A DNA stretch of 64,000 nucleotides from Clostridiaceae bacterium M8S5 (GTDB taxonomy: Bacteria; Bacillota; Clostridia; Tissierellales; MCWD3), in assembly GCA_029227815.1 (NCBI GenBank), contig CP118523.1, positions 744,001-808,000 of the forward strand. The letters are read 5' to 3'. Position 1 is the stretch's first letter. Every line of letters starts with the position of its first letter. The notes below the pieces were generated by a model. The model was not told the origin of the DNA. It did no database searches and saw only the letters and a list, made by a program, of their open reading frames with translations. Below, piece after piece: positions 35,608 through 44,952 of this stretch. Position numbers and translations under genes: made by a program.

Positions 35608-36177
35608 ATGACTAAGAGTATAATGTTAGTTGGTGTTGGCGGACAAGGTACAATACTTGCTAGTAAATTACTAACTATTGGACTTATGAGTGAAGGTTAT
35701 GATGTTAAAATGAGTGAGATTCATGGTATGAGTCAACGTGGAGGTTCAGTTTCTTCTCAAGTAAGATATGGTGAAAAAGTACATTCTTCAGTTATCGAAA
35801 GAGGCGGAGCAGATATATTAGTTGCATTTGAAAAAGTTGAAGCCATGAGATTTTTAGGTCATCTTAAAAAAGGTGGTAAAGTAGTAGTAAATAACTTCGA
35901 GATGGAATCAGTTACAACTATTATAGGATTACAAGATTATCCAACAGGTATCATTGAAGAATTAAAAGAAAAAGTAGATGTATTAAGTGTAAATGCAGGT
36001 GAGCTTGCAGAGGAACTTGGAAATACAAAAGTTATGAATGTAATCTTACTTGGAACGTTAGTTAAATCTATGAAATTAGAAAATATAGATTGGGATAAAA
36101 TTATAGAAGAAAATGTTAAGCCTAAGTTTGTAGAGCTTAATAAAAAAGCTTTTAGGGTTGGATTAAACCAAGCATAA
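35608..36177 (+). CDS. iorB: Indolepyruvate:ferredoxin oxidoreductase, beta subunit
   Basis: A 189-residue gamma-type subunit partner of IorA, with the GVGGQGTILASKLL opening and EIHGMSQRGGSVSSQVRYG segment of the family. A longer frame begins inside iorA at 35590, but that ATG belongs to the ribosome site (aggagg); ATG 35608, one base after the iorA stop, has ideal spacing and gives the usual MTKSIMLVG start. It acts with IorA in oxidation of aromatic 2-oxoacids. Confidence 0.95.
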   Translation: MTKSIMLVGVGGQGTILASKLLTIGLMSEGYDVKMSEIHGMSQRGGSVSSQVRYGEKVHSSVIERGGADILVAFEKVEAMRFLGHLKKGGKVVVNNFEMESVTTIIGLQDYPTGIIEELKEKVDVLSVNAGELAEELGNTKVMNVILLGTLVKSMKLENIDWDKIIEENVKPKFVELNKKAFRVGLNQA

Positions 36178-36194
36178 TCAGTAAAGGAGGTACT

Positions 36195-37265
36195 ATGAAT
36201 AATTATATATTAGTAATAAATCCAGGAAGTACTTCGACAAAGATAGCAATTTATGATGGACATAGTGAAGTGTTTACTAAAACCATTGACCATGATGCAA
36301 AGAAAATTGATGGGTATAAAGATATTGCTAGTCAATTTGATTTTAGGAAAGAAAGCGTATTAGAATTTTTAAAAGAGCAAAATTTTGATATCAAAGAACT
36401 TGTTTGTGCAGTAGGTAGAGGAGGAGTTGGACTTAAACCTGTTAAATCAGGAGCATATGAAGTCAACGACCTCATGATAGATAGACTAAAAAACAAGCCA
36501 GTCATAGAGCATGCTTCTAATTTAGGAGCAATTATAGCTAAAAATATAGCCGATGAAGTTGGATGCAAAGCGTATATATATGATTCAGTAGCAACAGATG
36601 AATTATTGGACGTAGCAAGACTATCAGGACTTCCAGAGATATCAAGAACTAGTGCTTTTCATGCACTAAACTCTAGAGCAACAGCTATGAAAGTTGCAAA
36701 AGATAATAATACAACTTATAATGATAAGAATTTTATAGTAGCGCATCTAGGTGGAGGAATATCAGTTTCAGTACACCAAAAAGGTAGAGCTATAGACATA
36801 GTTGCTGATGATGAAGGTCCATTTTCTCCAGAGAGAGCTGGGACATTGCCGACTACAAAGGTATTAAAACTTGCATTTAGTGGAGAATATGACTTAAGAG
36901 GAATGAAAAAGCGTCTTCGTGGCAACGGCGGTGTAAAAGCATATCTCAATACTACAGACATGAGAGAAGTTACAAAAATGGCTAATAGTGGAGATGAAAA
37001 AGCTAAGCTAGTGATAGATGCTATGGTATATCAAGTAGCAAAATCTATAGGGTCACTTGCAACTACACTTAATGGTGAAGTTGATTATATCGTAGTAACG
37101 GGTGGTATAGCATATGATAAATATATTTCAGCAGAGCTTACTAAAAGAGTTTCATTTATAGCACCAGTTCATGTAGAAGCTGGCGAAAATGAAATGTCTG
37201 CACTTGCAAGTGGAGTATACAGAGTAATGTTAAATGAAGAAAAAGCACATGATTATGTAGATTAA
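36195..37265 (+). CDS. buk: Butyrate-kinase-family acyl kinase (second copy)
   Basis: A 356-residue acetokinase-family enzyme, paralogous to 804-1877 and of equal length. It carries [30 protein letters not shown] and VVTGGIAYD. It ends the SLC13-ptb-iorAB-buk operon and would convert arylacetyl-phosphate to arylacetate with ATP formation. A perfect hairpin terminator follows. Substrate choice is inferred from the operon. Confidence 0.94.
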   Translation: MNNYILVINPGSTSTKIAIYDGHSEVFTKTIDHDAKKIDGYKDIASQFDFRKESVLEFLKEQNFDIKELVCAVGRGGVGLKPVKSGAYEVNDLMIDRLKNKPVIEHASNLGAIIAKNIADEVGCKAYIYDSVATDELLDVARLSGLPEISRTSAFHALNSRATAMKVAKDNNTTYNDKNFIVAHLGGGISVSVHQKGRAIDIVADDEGPFSPERAGTLPTTKVLKLAFSGEYDLRGMKKRLRGNGGVKAYLNTTDMREVTKMANSGDEKAKLVIDAMVYQVAKSIGSLATTLNGEVDYIVVTGGIAYDKYISAELTKRVSFIAPVHVEAGENEMSALASGVYRVMLNEEKAHDYVD

Positions 37266-37309
37266 ATTAAATAAAGCTAGTTGATAAGCAGTTTAATACA
37301 CATTGATAA

Positions 37310-37351
37310 AAATAGACAGATTTAGTATAATATCATTAAATCTGTCTATTT
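37310..37351 (+). terminator. Terminator of the ior operon
   Basis: Perfect 15-bp stem aaatagacagattta / taaatctgtctattt with a 12-base loop and T-rich tail. It separates the operon from the IclR gene. Confidence 0.88.
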
Positions 37352-37374
37352 AATTATAATTAAGGAGAAAGCAT

Positions 37375-38127
37375 ATGAATGAAGTAAATAATTCTGTCAT
37401 AAAAGCTATAAAGATATTAGAACTATTTGAGTATGATGAAAAATTGAGTATCGCTGACATATATGATAAAACAACTTATTCAAAGAGTGCAATAAACAGA
37501 ATATTAACTAGTTTTGAAGTCACAGGATATGTTCAGAAAAATAAAGAAACTGGAAAATATTATCTTACTAACAAACTGTATCATTTAGGGAACTCAACTA
37601 ATGTCAATAAAAACATTATAGAAATCGCTAGACCACATATTGAGGAATTAATGAAAAAAGTACAATTAACAGTATCGCTATCTATTATAGAGGATTATAG
37701 AGCGGTCATATTATATCAGAGAAAGAGCAATAAAATAATGCGTGTCACACCTCCAGTAGGCTATAAAAGTACATTAAATGGAGTCGCATCAGGTAAAGTA
37801 TTAGTTGCTTTTTCAAAAAATCCTGCGCAGATTATTGATGTTATGGATTTTGGTAAGAATACATCAAATACAATCACAGATAAAGAAAAGTATTTAGACG
37901 TAATATATGAAACCAAGAAAAATGGTTATGCTTATGAGGATGAGGAAACAGAGTTAGGTTTATTTTGTTTAGCGGCACCAGTTGTTGATAAAACAGGAGT
38001 TTGTATATGTAGTATAAGTATATCAGGCTATAGAAAGCTGTTGATAGAAAATTTAGAGCAAAATAAAATAGATTTATTAAAGTGCACAGAAAAGATATCC
38101 AAGGAATATTGCAAAAAGTTTATGTAG
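37375..38127 (+). CDS. IclR-family transcriptional regulator
   Basis: A 250-residue regulator. Residues 1-70 are the winged helix (IADIYDKTTYSKSAINRILTSFEVTGYV), and residues 80-245 are the effector domain with the conserved PVGYKSTLNGVASGKVLVAF and GLFCLAAPVVDKTGVCICSISISG segments. Members respond to small carboxylates and aromatic acids. Lying just after the ior operon and in the same direction, it is the likely regulator of that operon, which is an inference from position. The start follows taaggag. Confidence 0.92.
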   Translation: MNEVNNSVIKAIKILELFEYDEKLSIADIYDKTTYSKSAINRILTSFEVTGYVQKNKETGKYYLTNKLYHLGNSTNVNKNIIEIARPHIEELMKKVQLTVSLSIIEDYRAVILYQRKSNKIMRVTPPVGYKSTLNGVASGKVLVAFSKNPAQIIDVMDFGKNTSNTITDKEKYLDVIYETKKNGYAYEDEETELGLFCLAAPVVDKTGVCICSISISGYRKLLIENLEQNKIDLLKCTEKISKEYCKKFM

Positions 38128-38425
38128 ACTTATAAATGGGCTATAGCAAGCAACATCAAAGCTCAAGTTATGGAACTCTAGTAATTAGGAATAGATAAGA
38201 CTACTAATAATAACCTAAATCCATATAAATACAACTAAACTATGAATATTCTATAGGAAAAGCTAAACATATATATTCATATTTAAAAAAGCTTTTTGAA
38301 GAAGATTATGCAAATGCGATAATGTGCATGAAATCACTAATTTGTAATGTTTAAGAAAAAGTACTTTGACTAAAATAATATATAATATTTTCAAAAAAGC
38401 TCAAATTAATTGGAGATGATGTGTT
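38128..38425. other. Intergenic stretch with a short coding-like remnant
   Basis: No gene with a start codon. Plus-strand 38229-38354 reads YEYSIGKAKHIYSYLKKLF and EEDYANAIMCMKSLICNV to a stop without an ATG and ribosome site. It may be the tail of a lost gene. The similarity is unknown and the call is weak. Confidence 0.3.
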
Positions 38426-39286
38426 ATGGGTAAAAGAAGATTACTTTTTGTAATATTTATATGTTGTATAGTACTAATAGGATATGTTATAAATACTGAC
38501 TTAAACAGAACAGCGTTTGTAGAAACTAAAAATAGAAACTTTGAAAATGATTGGAATCAATATTTGAAAAAAATGTGGGTTATTGATAGTGGAGATAGTT
38601 CCTTTCCTAAAAGTCCTCCATTTAGTATTAAAATTTCTAAAAATTCTTCGTTTAGTATATCTAAAATAAATAATAAAATATTAGAAGGAATTTTTTCTAC
38701 AGGTTCAATAGCTATGAAACAGTTTTACTTTTATCGTCGTAGTCCATCAAAATATTTAGGTACTTTATATGGTAAAATTAATGAGAACGTAGCTAAGTGT
38801 ACTTTTACAATAGAGACGGGAAATAAAGGGAAAGTCACTCTTGTTTTAAAAGAAAATGACAAAATCAAAGCAACAATAAAGTATACAAACAAGAACAAAG
38901 CTTGTGAAGATATTGGCTTAGATGGGGAATTTTTATTTAGACCATACAACTTAAAAGATGTGGGAAATGTTACTCGTCTTGACCAATATTCTTTTACGGT
39001 AAATCTAAACTATTGGGGATGTGTAAATTTTGTGGCTGGAAAAACTGATAGTGGTAGAGTTATACATCCAGTAGCATATTTAACAAATGAGAACGATGAT
39101 ATTTTTTATGATTTTAGTGTAGCATTTAAAACTGGTACAGAAATTAATGATGTCAAAATAATAGATAAAAATAATGATGGATTAAAAGACATAGTTATTG
39201 TGACTGGGTTTGGTAAAAATTCGGACATTGACCCCATAACGTTTATGTTTATCCAGAATAAAGATGGATCATTTTATAGTAAATAA
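38426..39286 (+). CDS. Hypothetical exported protein with FG-GAP-like C-terminal motif
   Basis: A 286-residue protein with an N-terminal hydrophobic anchor or signal (residues 6-24), so probably outside the membrane. The C-terminal third has DVKIIDKNNDGLKDIVIVTGFG, a Ca-binding loop like those of FG-GAP repeats, and VAYLTNENDDIFYD before it. The middle looks beta-rich. I know no family for it. Start follows ttggagatg. It is monocistronic, closed by a terminator shared with the opposite gene. Confidence 0.75.
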   Translation: MGKRRLLFVIFICCIVLIGYVINTDLNRTAFVETKNRNFENDWNQYLKKMWVIDSGDSSFPKSPPFSIKISKNSSFSISKINNKILEGIFSTGSIAMKQFYFYRRSPSKYLGTLYGKINENVAKCTFTIETGNKGKVTLVLKENDKIKATIKYTNKNKACEDIGLDGEFLFRPYNLKDVGNVTRLDQYSFTVNLNYWGCVNFVAGKTDSGRVIHPVAYLTNENDDIFYDFSVAFKTGTEINDVKIIDKNNDGLKDIVIVTGFGKNSDIDPITFMFIQNKDGSFYSK

Positions 39287-39342
39287 ATCAATTTAGCACT
39301 ATATTATCTACTAGAAAAATATAAACTAAACTCATCTTGCAA

Positions 39343-39369
39343 AAAAGGCATTAAAAAACAATGCCTTTT
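39343..39369. terminator. Bidirectional terminator
   Basis: aaaaggcatt / aatgcctttt, a perfect 10-bp stem with a 7-base loop between two convergent genes. Confidence 0.82.
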
Positions 39370-39402
39370 AAAGTCCACATGTTAAATTACAATATAACAA
39401 AC

Positions 39403-39765
39403 CTAATTATCTTCCAACAACCGATGTATGTATCCTAAAACTTGCTTTTTCTGACTGTCAGTTAGCTGTATGAAATTTTTTATTATCTCTTTATCAATCT
39501 TATCAAGAGAATTTTCTATAGCTAGTTTATCAATCAAATCATTAGTAATATCATTAAAAACAACACCTTTACCAGTGTTGAACCATTCTACGTTCACTTT
39601 AAATTCTTTTATAATAGAGTTTTTTACTCTATCAGTTAACATTACAGTTCCATTTTCAATATTTGCTAGATTGGAGCGACTCATATCAATCCTATTTGCA
39701 AATGTTTCCTGATTTATCTTAAGTATGTTTCTTAGTTCTTTAATACGTGACTGTATGATAAACAC
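39403..39765 (-). CDS. Phage-type XRE repressor
   Basis: A 120-residue Cro/CI-like regulator. The HTH runs from IKELRNILKINQETFANRIDMSRSNLANIENGTVMLTDR, followed by IIKEFKVNVEWFNTGKGVVF, the hallmark tail of phage and SinR-like repressors, and a C-terminal helical segment with LTDSQKKQVLGYI. It faces a divergent operon of very small proteins across a shared promoter-operator region. This arrangement is like a lysogeny switch of a phage or integrative element, here apparently reduced to a fragment. Confidence 0.88.
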   Translation of the reverse strand: MFIIQSRIKELRNILKINQETFANRIDMSRSNLANIENGTVMLTDRVKNSIIKEFKVNVEWFNTGKGVVFNDITNDLIDKLAIENSLDKIDKEIIKNFIQLTDSQKKQVLGYIHRLLEDN

Positions 39766-39776
39766 CTCCTAAAAAG

Positions 39777-39880
39777 AGTATATTTCAAGCAAAAATGTTT
39801 GTCAAGGACAATTATTTACCACTTACAGTATTGACACGAACAAAAACAAGTGTTAAAATGTTTGTAACGAACATTTTTAA
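39777..39880. promoter_or_regulatory. Divergent promoters with shared aaatgtttgt operators
   Basis: Minus promoter: TTGACA (39800-39805), 17-base spacer, TATACT (39777-39782), serving the XRE gene. Plus promoter: TTGACA (39831-39836), 17-base spacer, TAAAAT (39854-39859), serving the small operon. aaaatgtttgt occurs at 39793-39802 and 39856-39866, each touching a promoter box, and the second forms a near-palindrome aatgtttgtaacgaacatt. These are likely operators of the XRE repressor. Confidence 0.75.
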
Positions 39881-39894
39881 AAGGAGATGATTTC

Positions 39895-40005
39895 TTGGAA
39901 AATGAACAACAGATTATTGAATTGATAAGAAATACATCAAAGCTTAGTAACGAAAAAAAATTGAATGTTCTTGATATGACAAAAAAACTTTTGCTTAAGC
40001 AATAA
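39895..40005 (+). CDS. Small protein of 36 residues behind the XRE-controlled promoter
   Basis: Starts at TTG, 8 bases after a perfect aaggaga ribosome site, and reads (M)ENEQQIIELIRNTSKLS then NEKKLNVLDMTKKLLLKQ. It is helical, charged and without Cys or signal. It lies about 35 bases after the predicted -10 box of a promoter divergent from an XRE repressor, the place of cro or a small early gene in temperate elements. No family is recognised. Its size makes the call depend on the ribosome site and promoter. Confidence 0.6.
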   Translation: MENEQQIIELIRNTSKLSNEKKLNVLDMTKKLLLKQ

Positions 40006-40084
40006 TAATTAGTTTGTAAATTAGAATAACAAAATAGTTTGATTACATAATCCATAATTAATAATAATTAAGACGGAGAGAACT

Positions 40085-40276
40085 ATGAATAATATTTTGA
40101 TGCAAATAAACACTACATTAGAAAAAGAACGGATTTATTTAAATGAGTTTAATAATATATTGATAGAACATTCCCTAGAAGAAGCAGATAAAAAGCGAAT
40201 ATTATTTTACATCAAGTGTTGCTCTGATAATATAAAAAGATTACAAGAAAGCAAAGAGAAATTAAAGGGTTTATAA
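40085..40276 (+). CDS. Small helical hypothetical protein (63 residues)
   Basis: Reads MNNILMQINTTLEKERIYL...EADKKRILFYIKCCSDNIKRLQESKEKL, strongly helical and probably a coiled coil, with a CC pair near the middle. ATG follows a cggagag site. It is the second gene after the divergent promoter and likely co-transcribed with the 36-residue protein. I do not recognise it; small phage or ICE accessory proteins look like this. Confidence 0.6.
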   Translation: MNNILMQINTTLEKERIYLNEFNNILIEHSLEEADKKRILFYIKCCSDNIKRLQESKEKLKGL

Positions 40277-40583
40277 ACATCTTAGTCATGTAGATATGTA
40301 AGGAGAAATTTTGACGTATCGAATAAAGACAGATGAAATAAAGGCATATTATAAAATGGTGTGCTAAATTTAAAGCTATCTAAAAGAAAGACGATGCTAA
40401 TTCAAGAAAGATAGATGTTAATTAAGGATGTCAAAAATTTATACAAGAAAAGGGCATTTCTAAAATAAGTTATGCTTTTTTATTTTGCATAACGTAACAA
40501 TCAGAGTACAATGGATATAATTATAGAGAGAAAATTACCATAAATGTTAAAATATATATAATAAAATTGTTGGAGGTGCTTTT
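40277..40583 (+). other. Stretch after the XRE-controlled small operon, with a truncated frame and a hairpin
   Basis: An 18-residue frame at 40311-40367 (TTG after aaggag; TYRIKTDEIKAYYKMVC) looks like the start of a gene cut off by a stop. A hairpin gttatgc/gcataac (40469-40493) could terminate the operon. Nothing else is visible before the next gene. Confidence 0.35.
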
Positions 40584-40931
40584 ATATTAAAAACAAAGTC
40601 TAAAATCTTAATCTTGTCAGTGATACTTGTTTTAGGTTTATCAACTATTTGTACTGCAAAGCAAGCAGTGGAATGTAACTTAAATCATAATGAGACTTGT
40701 AATCATGAAGGTTCTATTCGACTTATGTGTCCATGTTGTGGTGGATCAATGAGTTTAAGTAATGAAAAATTAGGAGCATGGCGTACTATTAGACAATACA
40801 AATATGATGTTCACTTTGGATGTACTGTTTATGTACAAGAACGATGGTATGATAGAGAATATACATGTTGGAACTGTTATTTTTCTGAAATGAAAAATGG
40901 AAATGAACAACGTATATTACATAAAAGATAG
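40584..40931 (+). CDS. Secreted Cys-rich small protein, probable non-canonical start
   Basis: A protein of about 115 residues: a signal peptide (LKTKSKILILSVILVLGLS, cleavage near STICTA), then CNLNHNETCNH, LMCPCCGGSMSL and REYTCWNCYFSE, giving about eight cysteines in zinc-ribbon-like pairs. The only upstream ribosome site, ggaggtg (40572-40578), fits a start at the in-frame ATA 40584; the TTG at 40614 would cut the signal peptide and has no site. A similar exported protein is at 56051-56407. Function unknown; an extracytoplasmic metal- or disulfide-stabilised protein is likely. Confidence 0.65.
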   Translation: MLKTKSKILILSVILVLGLSTICTAKQAVECNLNHNETCNHEGSIRLMCPCCGGSMSLSNEKLGAWRTIRQYKYDVHFGCTVYVQERWYDREYTCWNCYFSEMKNGNEQRILHKR

Positions 40932-40956
40932 ACGAGTATAAAAATTAATATATAAT

Positions 40957-41007
40957 AAAAACCAGTTTTATTAATTAAAATGGATATCCACTATAAAACT
41001 GGTTTTT
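40957..41007. terminator. Bidirectional terminator
   Basis: aaaaccagttttat pairs perfectly with ataaaactggtttt around about 22 bases, between convergent genes. Confidence 0.8.
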
Positions 41008-41015
41008 ATTAATAA

Positions 41016-44000
41016 TTATCTTATTCTAAATTCATAACTTGAGACATCTGATGGAGCACTGTTTTGTATAGCATCGTTGTAAACTTCATAAATCAATTTG
41101 TAGTTACCCTTTCGCAACATACTTGTGTTAATAGACAATTCTACAGAGCGACCATCTTTATCAACTGGTAGATTTCTCATTATATTTTCTGTTAAAATAT
41201 AAGATTTTTTACCTCGTGTTTTAATTAGTTTGATGTTTACAGTTGCGTTACTTACACTTGTTTTATACGGAGTAAATCCAGCTTTGATATTAATATAGTC
41301 TTTTCTATTGAATATGTTAGTAACTTTGCCTGTTTTATTGCTTGTAATGTCAAATTTGCTGATATATATGTCTTTAAGGTTCTGATTGTCTTCAGGTTTT
41401 TGAGGTTTATTGTTTAATGCTATACTAATAACTACTGGATCATGGTCACTGTGTCTTCTAGCCTTATCTTTATCAGATATTATTGAGTTAATATTTAGTA
41501 CATCTACTTTAGTTAAATCAGCTAAATCTTTGCTTACCAATATATTATCTAATATTTGCGAGTTACCTCCATATATATAAGAGTATTGTTCTGATTTTGG
41601 CAACCTGTCTATCATGTTAATCAATACTTTTTCCTTACCTTTACCACTAAGTGTACGAACTGGCTTAGAGAAATGATAATCATTCAGATCACCTAATACT
41701 ACAACATTTGCATTGTTGTTTTTCTCAAGTATAGAATCGACGAAGTCATTTACAAGCTGTGCCTGCTTTACTCTATTAACTTCAGAATGTTTTATAGCAG
41801 GTTGCACATTTCCATAGGTTGCATTGTCACCACCTTTTGAACTTAAATGATTCGCTATCACTATTACATCTTGACTATTAAACACAAACTCTGCAGCTAA
41901 AGGTTTTCTAGTGTCAACAAATGCAGGGTCATTTGTAGCTATACGTCCTGGATTAAGTGTAAGGTTTCCTGTATCATTAACTGATACTGTTTCTGTAGAA
42001 GTACCTTTTTTAGTACCTTCTTTCAAAGAAACTCTTTCAGGATTGTATAGATATCCTACACGAATATTTCCGCCAGGTTGACCACCATCAGCATCATCTA
42101 CTGGAGGTATATCTGTCCATTTGTATTCGGGGCCTCCTAATTTCTTTATTTCATCTATGAATGTTTCGTATACCTCGTTAGCATCCACTATCGAAGTGTT
42201 TTCTTTACCATCATTATCTTGAACTTCCACTAATCCAATGATATCAGGAGATTTCATGCTATTAACTATAGTGTTAGCTATTCCAGCGGCTTTGTCTAAA
42301 CTTTTAGCATTGTCGTCACCACCATGATTGTAAACATTGTATGTTGCAATACTTAATTCATCTTTGTTAACTTCATATTTTAGGGTATCAATTTCTCTTT
42401 CAGGGGTAGTGAATTCTGGTAGAGGTTGTGTTATATAAATCTGATAAGTACCCCATTCATAATCCATTATACCTTCCACATCGCCATCTGTAGTAGCGCC
42501 TGTTTCTACATCCTTTATATTGCCAAGAGATGCAATAGCACCATTTAAACCGATGATTTCGGTATTTATATCATTTTCACCAAGAACAACTCCACCCATG
42601 TTTGATGAATCACCATCTTTTTTAGCTATAGCTCCGTTATCAGGGGCTACAGTTAAGACACGGTTGTGTTCTGCTGATACTACTAAAGGTTTTTCCAATT
42701 TAACACGCATTGATTCTAATGATTCATAGAAATCTATAGCATATTTATTGATGTCGTACTCATTAAAATTAGGACTTGATATATTATCATGAGGTACTAT
42801 CCTTCCATTTTTACCTAAAATAATAGGCTCCGGTAATTGATTAGACGATGATAAAATATCTACAGAATCTGCTTTTATTGTAGTTGTAGTCAATTGGTTG
42901 GCTTGATCATATGCATAGAAGTTCATTTTCTTAACTAGTTCCTCAACACGCCCATCTACAGACACTTTATCTCCAACATTAACAGCAGTATTTGTTATCA
43001 CGAGAATAGCATCAGAAGTATTATCATTATTGTCACCTATTTCATCCTGCATGTAGAAACCTCTTATACGTTTTCCATCTATGAAATCAAACTTGTAGTC
43101 TATTGTTGATGTTACAATTCCTTTTACATCTACAACATTTTTATTGTTATATGGAGAAATATGAGATTCTCCTTGTATTTCTGGTATAGTTTTTTTGCCA
43201 ACTACTTCTTTCACAGTGTACGTCCTTGTTAATATGTCACTGTCAGTTAAATCTTTACGTGTCGCTATAGCTTTAAGTGTTGTATCACTTGTTATAACTA
43301 TTGGTTTAGCATAAATATTAGAGTTCTTTGTTGGATTACTTCCATCTAATGTATAGTATATAACAGCATTATCTGTTAATGTACTAAGAGATACCTCGGT
43401 ATTCGGATCAACAATACCTGAATCAATAGATGCTGATACATTTCTTGCTTTACTTGAATCAAGAGTGATATCAAGTTCATTACGTGGCACTAGACAATAT
43501 TTTTTGTAACCATAATATACAACACCAGTTATACTTTCATATGTTTTATTAACTTCTATTAGGGATTGATCTTTAGGTTTGATACGAAAATCTTCATTTC
43601 CATTTTCGATTTTGTACTCACCATATTCAGGACCAGAAATGATTTTGACATTCTTTAATGTTATTAATTTTGCTTCGTTTGATTCCCCTACGTCAGCAAT
43701 ATTTACTTCCAAAGGAGAAGCAGTTTCTTTTCCTATAACTTTAACATAAGATTTGCTATCGACTTTGATATAACCAAATCCATAAGAGTTACCAACTGTA
43801 CCTATAATCTCAACCTTATCTCCAATGTTTATATCTACATTTTCACCAAATTTTACTCCGATAGCCCCAGTATCATCTTGCATAAATGCATATCCATTGT
43901 AATTTGTTTCAGTTATTATACCGTTTATTTTACTTAATCCAGAGTCGTTTAAATAATCATTATTTTCATCTACATAGCTATCTTTAGCTTCCTTGATAGT

Positions 44001-44600
44001 AATTGTTTCACTAGGTATTTCGATAGGCACATTAGGTTCTTCTTGCATATGTTTTCCTAGATACTTAAAAGTATCTTTAGGATAACTAATCCACTCATTA
44101 CTTTCTCTTGGATCAGATGCCGATGTGTTACCATTTCTAACATCTGAAGACCTTACAAACGTAACATCTTTACCAAAGTCTATGTCCCCACTGATACCTA
44201 TACGGTCAATTATGACATCATCTTTGTATAGTGCGACTTGATCGTCTCCATTGAAGTTGATATTACCAGCTATAGCTTTATCAAGAATCGTTTGAGAAGC
44301 TAATTTGTTAGCCACAACTAATGCTTCACCATCAGCTAACTCTCCACTAAATGAGTGCATTGTAGAAAATACACCATTGCCATTAGTATCTTTCATTAGT
44401 TTGTATTTGCTAAGGTTTATTGTGCTACCAGTTCCATTATAGATTTCGATAGCTTTGTTATTACTACTCCCTTCAACATATTCAGAAATTAAAATATCTT
44501 TGAATGATGTTGAGTCTTCTGCACTAACGGGTAGTACTAGAGATGCTGATAAAATACATGCAAGTGCTAAGCTTAAATATTGCTTGAATCGTTTTACCAT
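41016..44600 (-). CDS. Secreted multidomain nuclease (LTD, OB-fold, EEP domains)
   Basis: A 1194-residue exported protein. A signal peptide (about residues 1-27, ending VLPVSA) is followed by a lamin-tail domain (ILISEYVEGSSNNKAIEIYNGTG), two OB-fold-like regions (VEIIGTVGNSYGFGYIKV; VDVKGIVTSTIDYKFDF) around a chitobiase-type segment (VIYYTLDGSNPTKNSNIY), then an endonuclease/exonuclease/phosphatase domain from about residue 745 with SIATYNVYNHGG, DIIGLVEVQDNDG, VVVLGDLNDYHFSKP and RRHSDHDPVVISI. The Asp/Asn/His set is complete. It is similar to ExeM/NucH and YhcR-type extracellular DNases. The C-terminal 100 residues may be an attachment domain. Probable role: use of external DNA as nutrient. 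Confidence 0.92.
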   Translation of the reverse strand: MVKRFKQYLSLALACILSASLVLPVSAEDSTSFKDILISEYVEGSSNNKAIEIYNGTGSTINLSKYKLMKDTNGNGVFSTMHSFSGELADGEALVVANKLASQTILDKAIAGNINFNGDDQVALYKDDVIIDRIGISGDIDFGKDVTFVRSSDVRNGNTSASDPRESNEWISYPKDTFKYLGKHMQEEPNVPIEIPSETITIKEAKDSYVDENNDYLNDSGLSKINGIITETNYNGYAFMQDDTGAIGVKFGENVDINIGDKVEIIGTVGNSYGFGYIKVDSKSYVKVIGKETASPLEVNIADVGESNEAKLITLKNVKIISGPEYGEYKIENGNEDFRIKPKDQSLIEVNKTYESITGVVYYGYKKYCLVPRNELDITLDSSKARNVSASIDSGIVDPNTEVSLSTLTDNAVIYYTLDGSNPTKNSNIYAKPIVITSDTTLKAIATRKDLTDSDILTRTYTVKEVVGKKTIPEIQGESHISPYNNKNVVDVKGIVTSTIDYKFDFIDGKRIRGFYMQDEIGDNNDNTSDAILVITNTAVNVGDKVSVDGRVEELVKKMNFYAYDQANQLTTTTIKADSVDILSSSNQLPEPIILGKNGRIVPHDNISSPNFNEYDINKYAIDFYESLESMRVKLEKPLVVSAEHNRVLTVAPDNGAIAKKDGDSSNMGGVVLGENDINTEIIGLNGAIASLGNIKDVETGATTDGDVEGIMDYEWGTYQIYITQPLPEFTTPEREIDTLKYEVNKDELSIATYNVYNHGGDDNAKSLDKAAGIANTIVNSMKSPDIIGLVEVQDNDGKENTSIVDANEVYETFIDEIKKLGGPEYKWTDIPPVDDADGGQPGGNIRVGYLYNPERVSLKEGTKKGTSTETVSVNDTGNLTLNPGRIATNDPAFVDTRKPLAAEFVFNSQDVIVIANHLSSKGGDNATYGNVQPAIKHSEVNRVKQAQLVNDFVDSILEKNNNANVVVLGDLNDYHFSKPVRTLSGKGKEKVLINMIDRLPKSEQYSYIYGGNSQILDNILVSKDLADLTKVDVLNINSIISDKDKARRHSDHDPVVISIALNNKPQKPEDNQNLKDIYISKFDITSNKTGKVTNIFNRKDYINIKAGFTPYKTSVSNATVNIKLIKTRGKKSYILTENIMRNLPVDKDGRSVELSINTSMLRKGNYKLIYEVYNDAIQNSAPSDVSSYEFRIR

Positions 44601-44952
44601 TTTAGTTCCTCCAATTTTAATAAATTTTTTAGTGATAATTATGGTTGTACTAGTAGATAAATAAATTAAGAAAAATGTTCCTAGATTAAGAACTTGCTTA
44701 TAATTATATATTAATATCTAAACAAGATAATATCAATATAAGAGTGATTATATATTGTGGTAATATTTGTATTAAATTTAATCATATCGTCAGCCATATA
44801 GGATATTGATCGTTAACATTCTAACGAATTAACGGAGGAGATGAGGCTGAAAACAAAATTATGGAACAAATTTACAATTCGTACAATCATACACGTAGAA
44901 ATGTAGATGTTATAAGAACAATTCTAATAAATACCTATAAGGAGGTGAAAAA
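44601..44952 (+). other. Intergenic stretch with a possible upstream frame
   Basis: A 31-codon frame at 44861-44956 (MEQIYNSYNHTRRNVDVIRTI...YKEVKK) ends by overlapping the ATG of the Cys-rich peptide (atga). A good ribosome site, ggaggag (44834-44840), lies too far upstream for it and too close to the ATG at 44841. It may be a coupled leader frame or chance. No promoter was clear. Confidence 0.3.
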
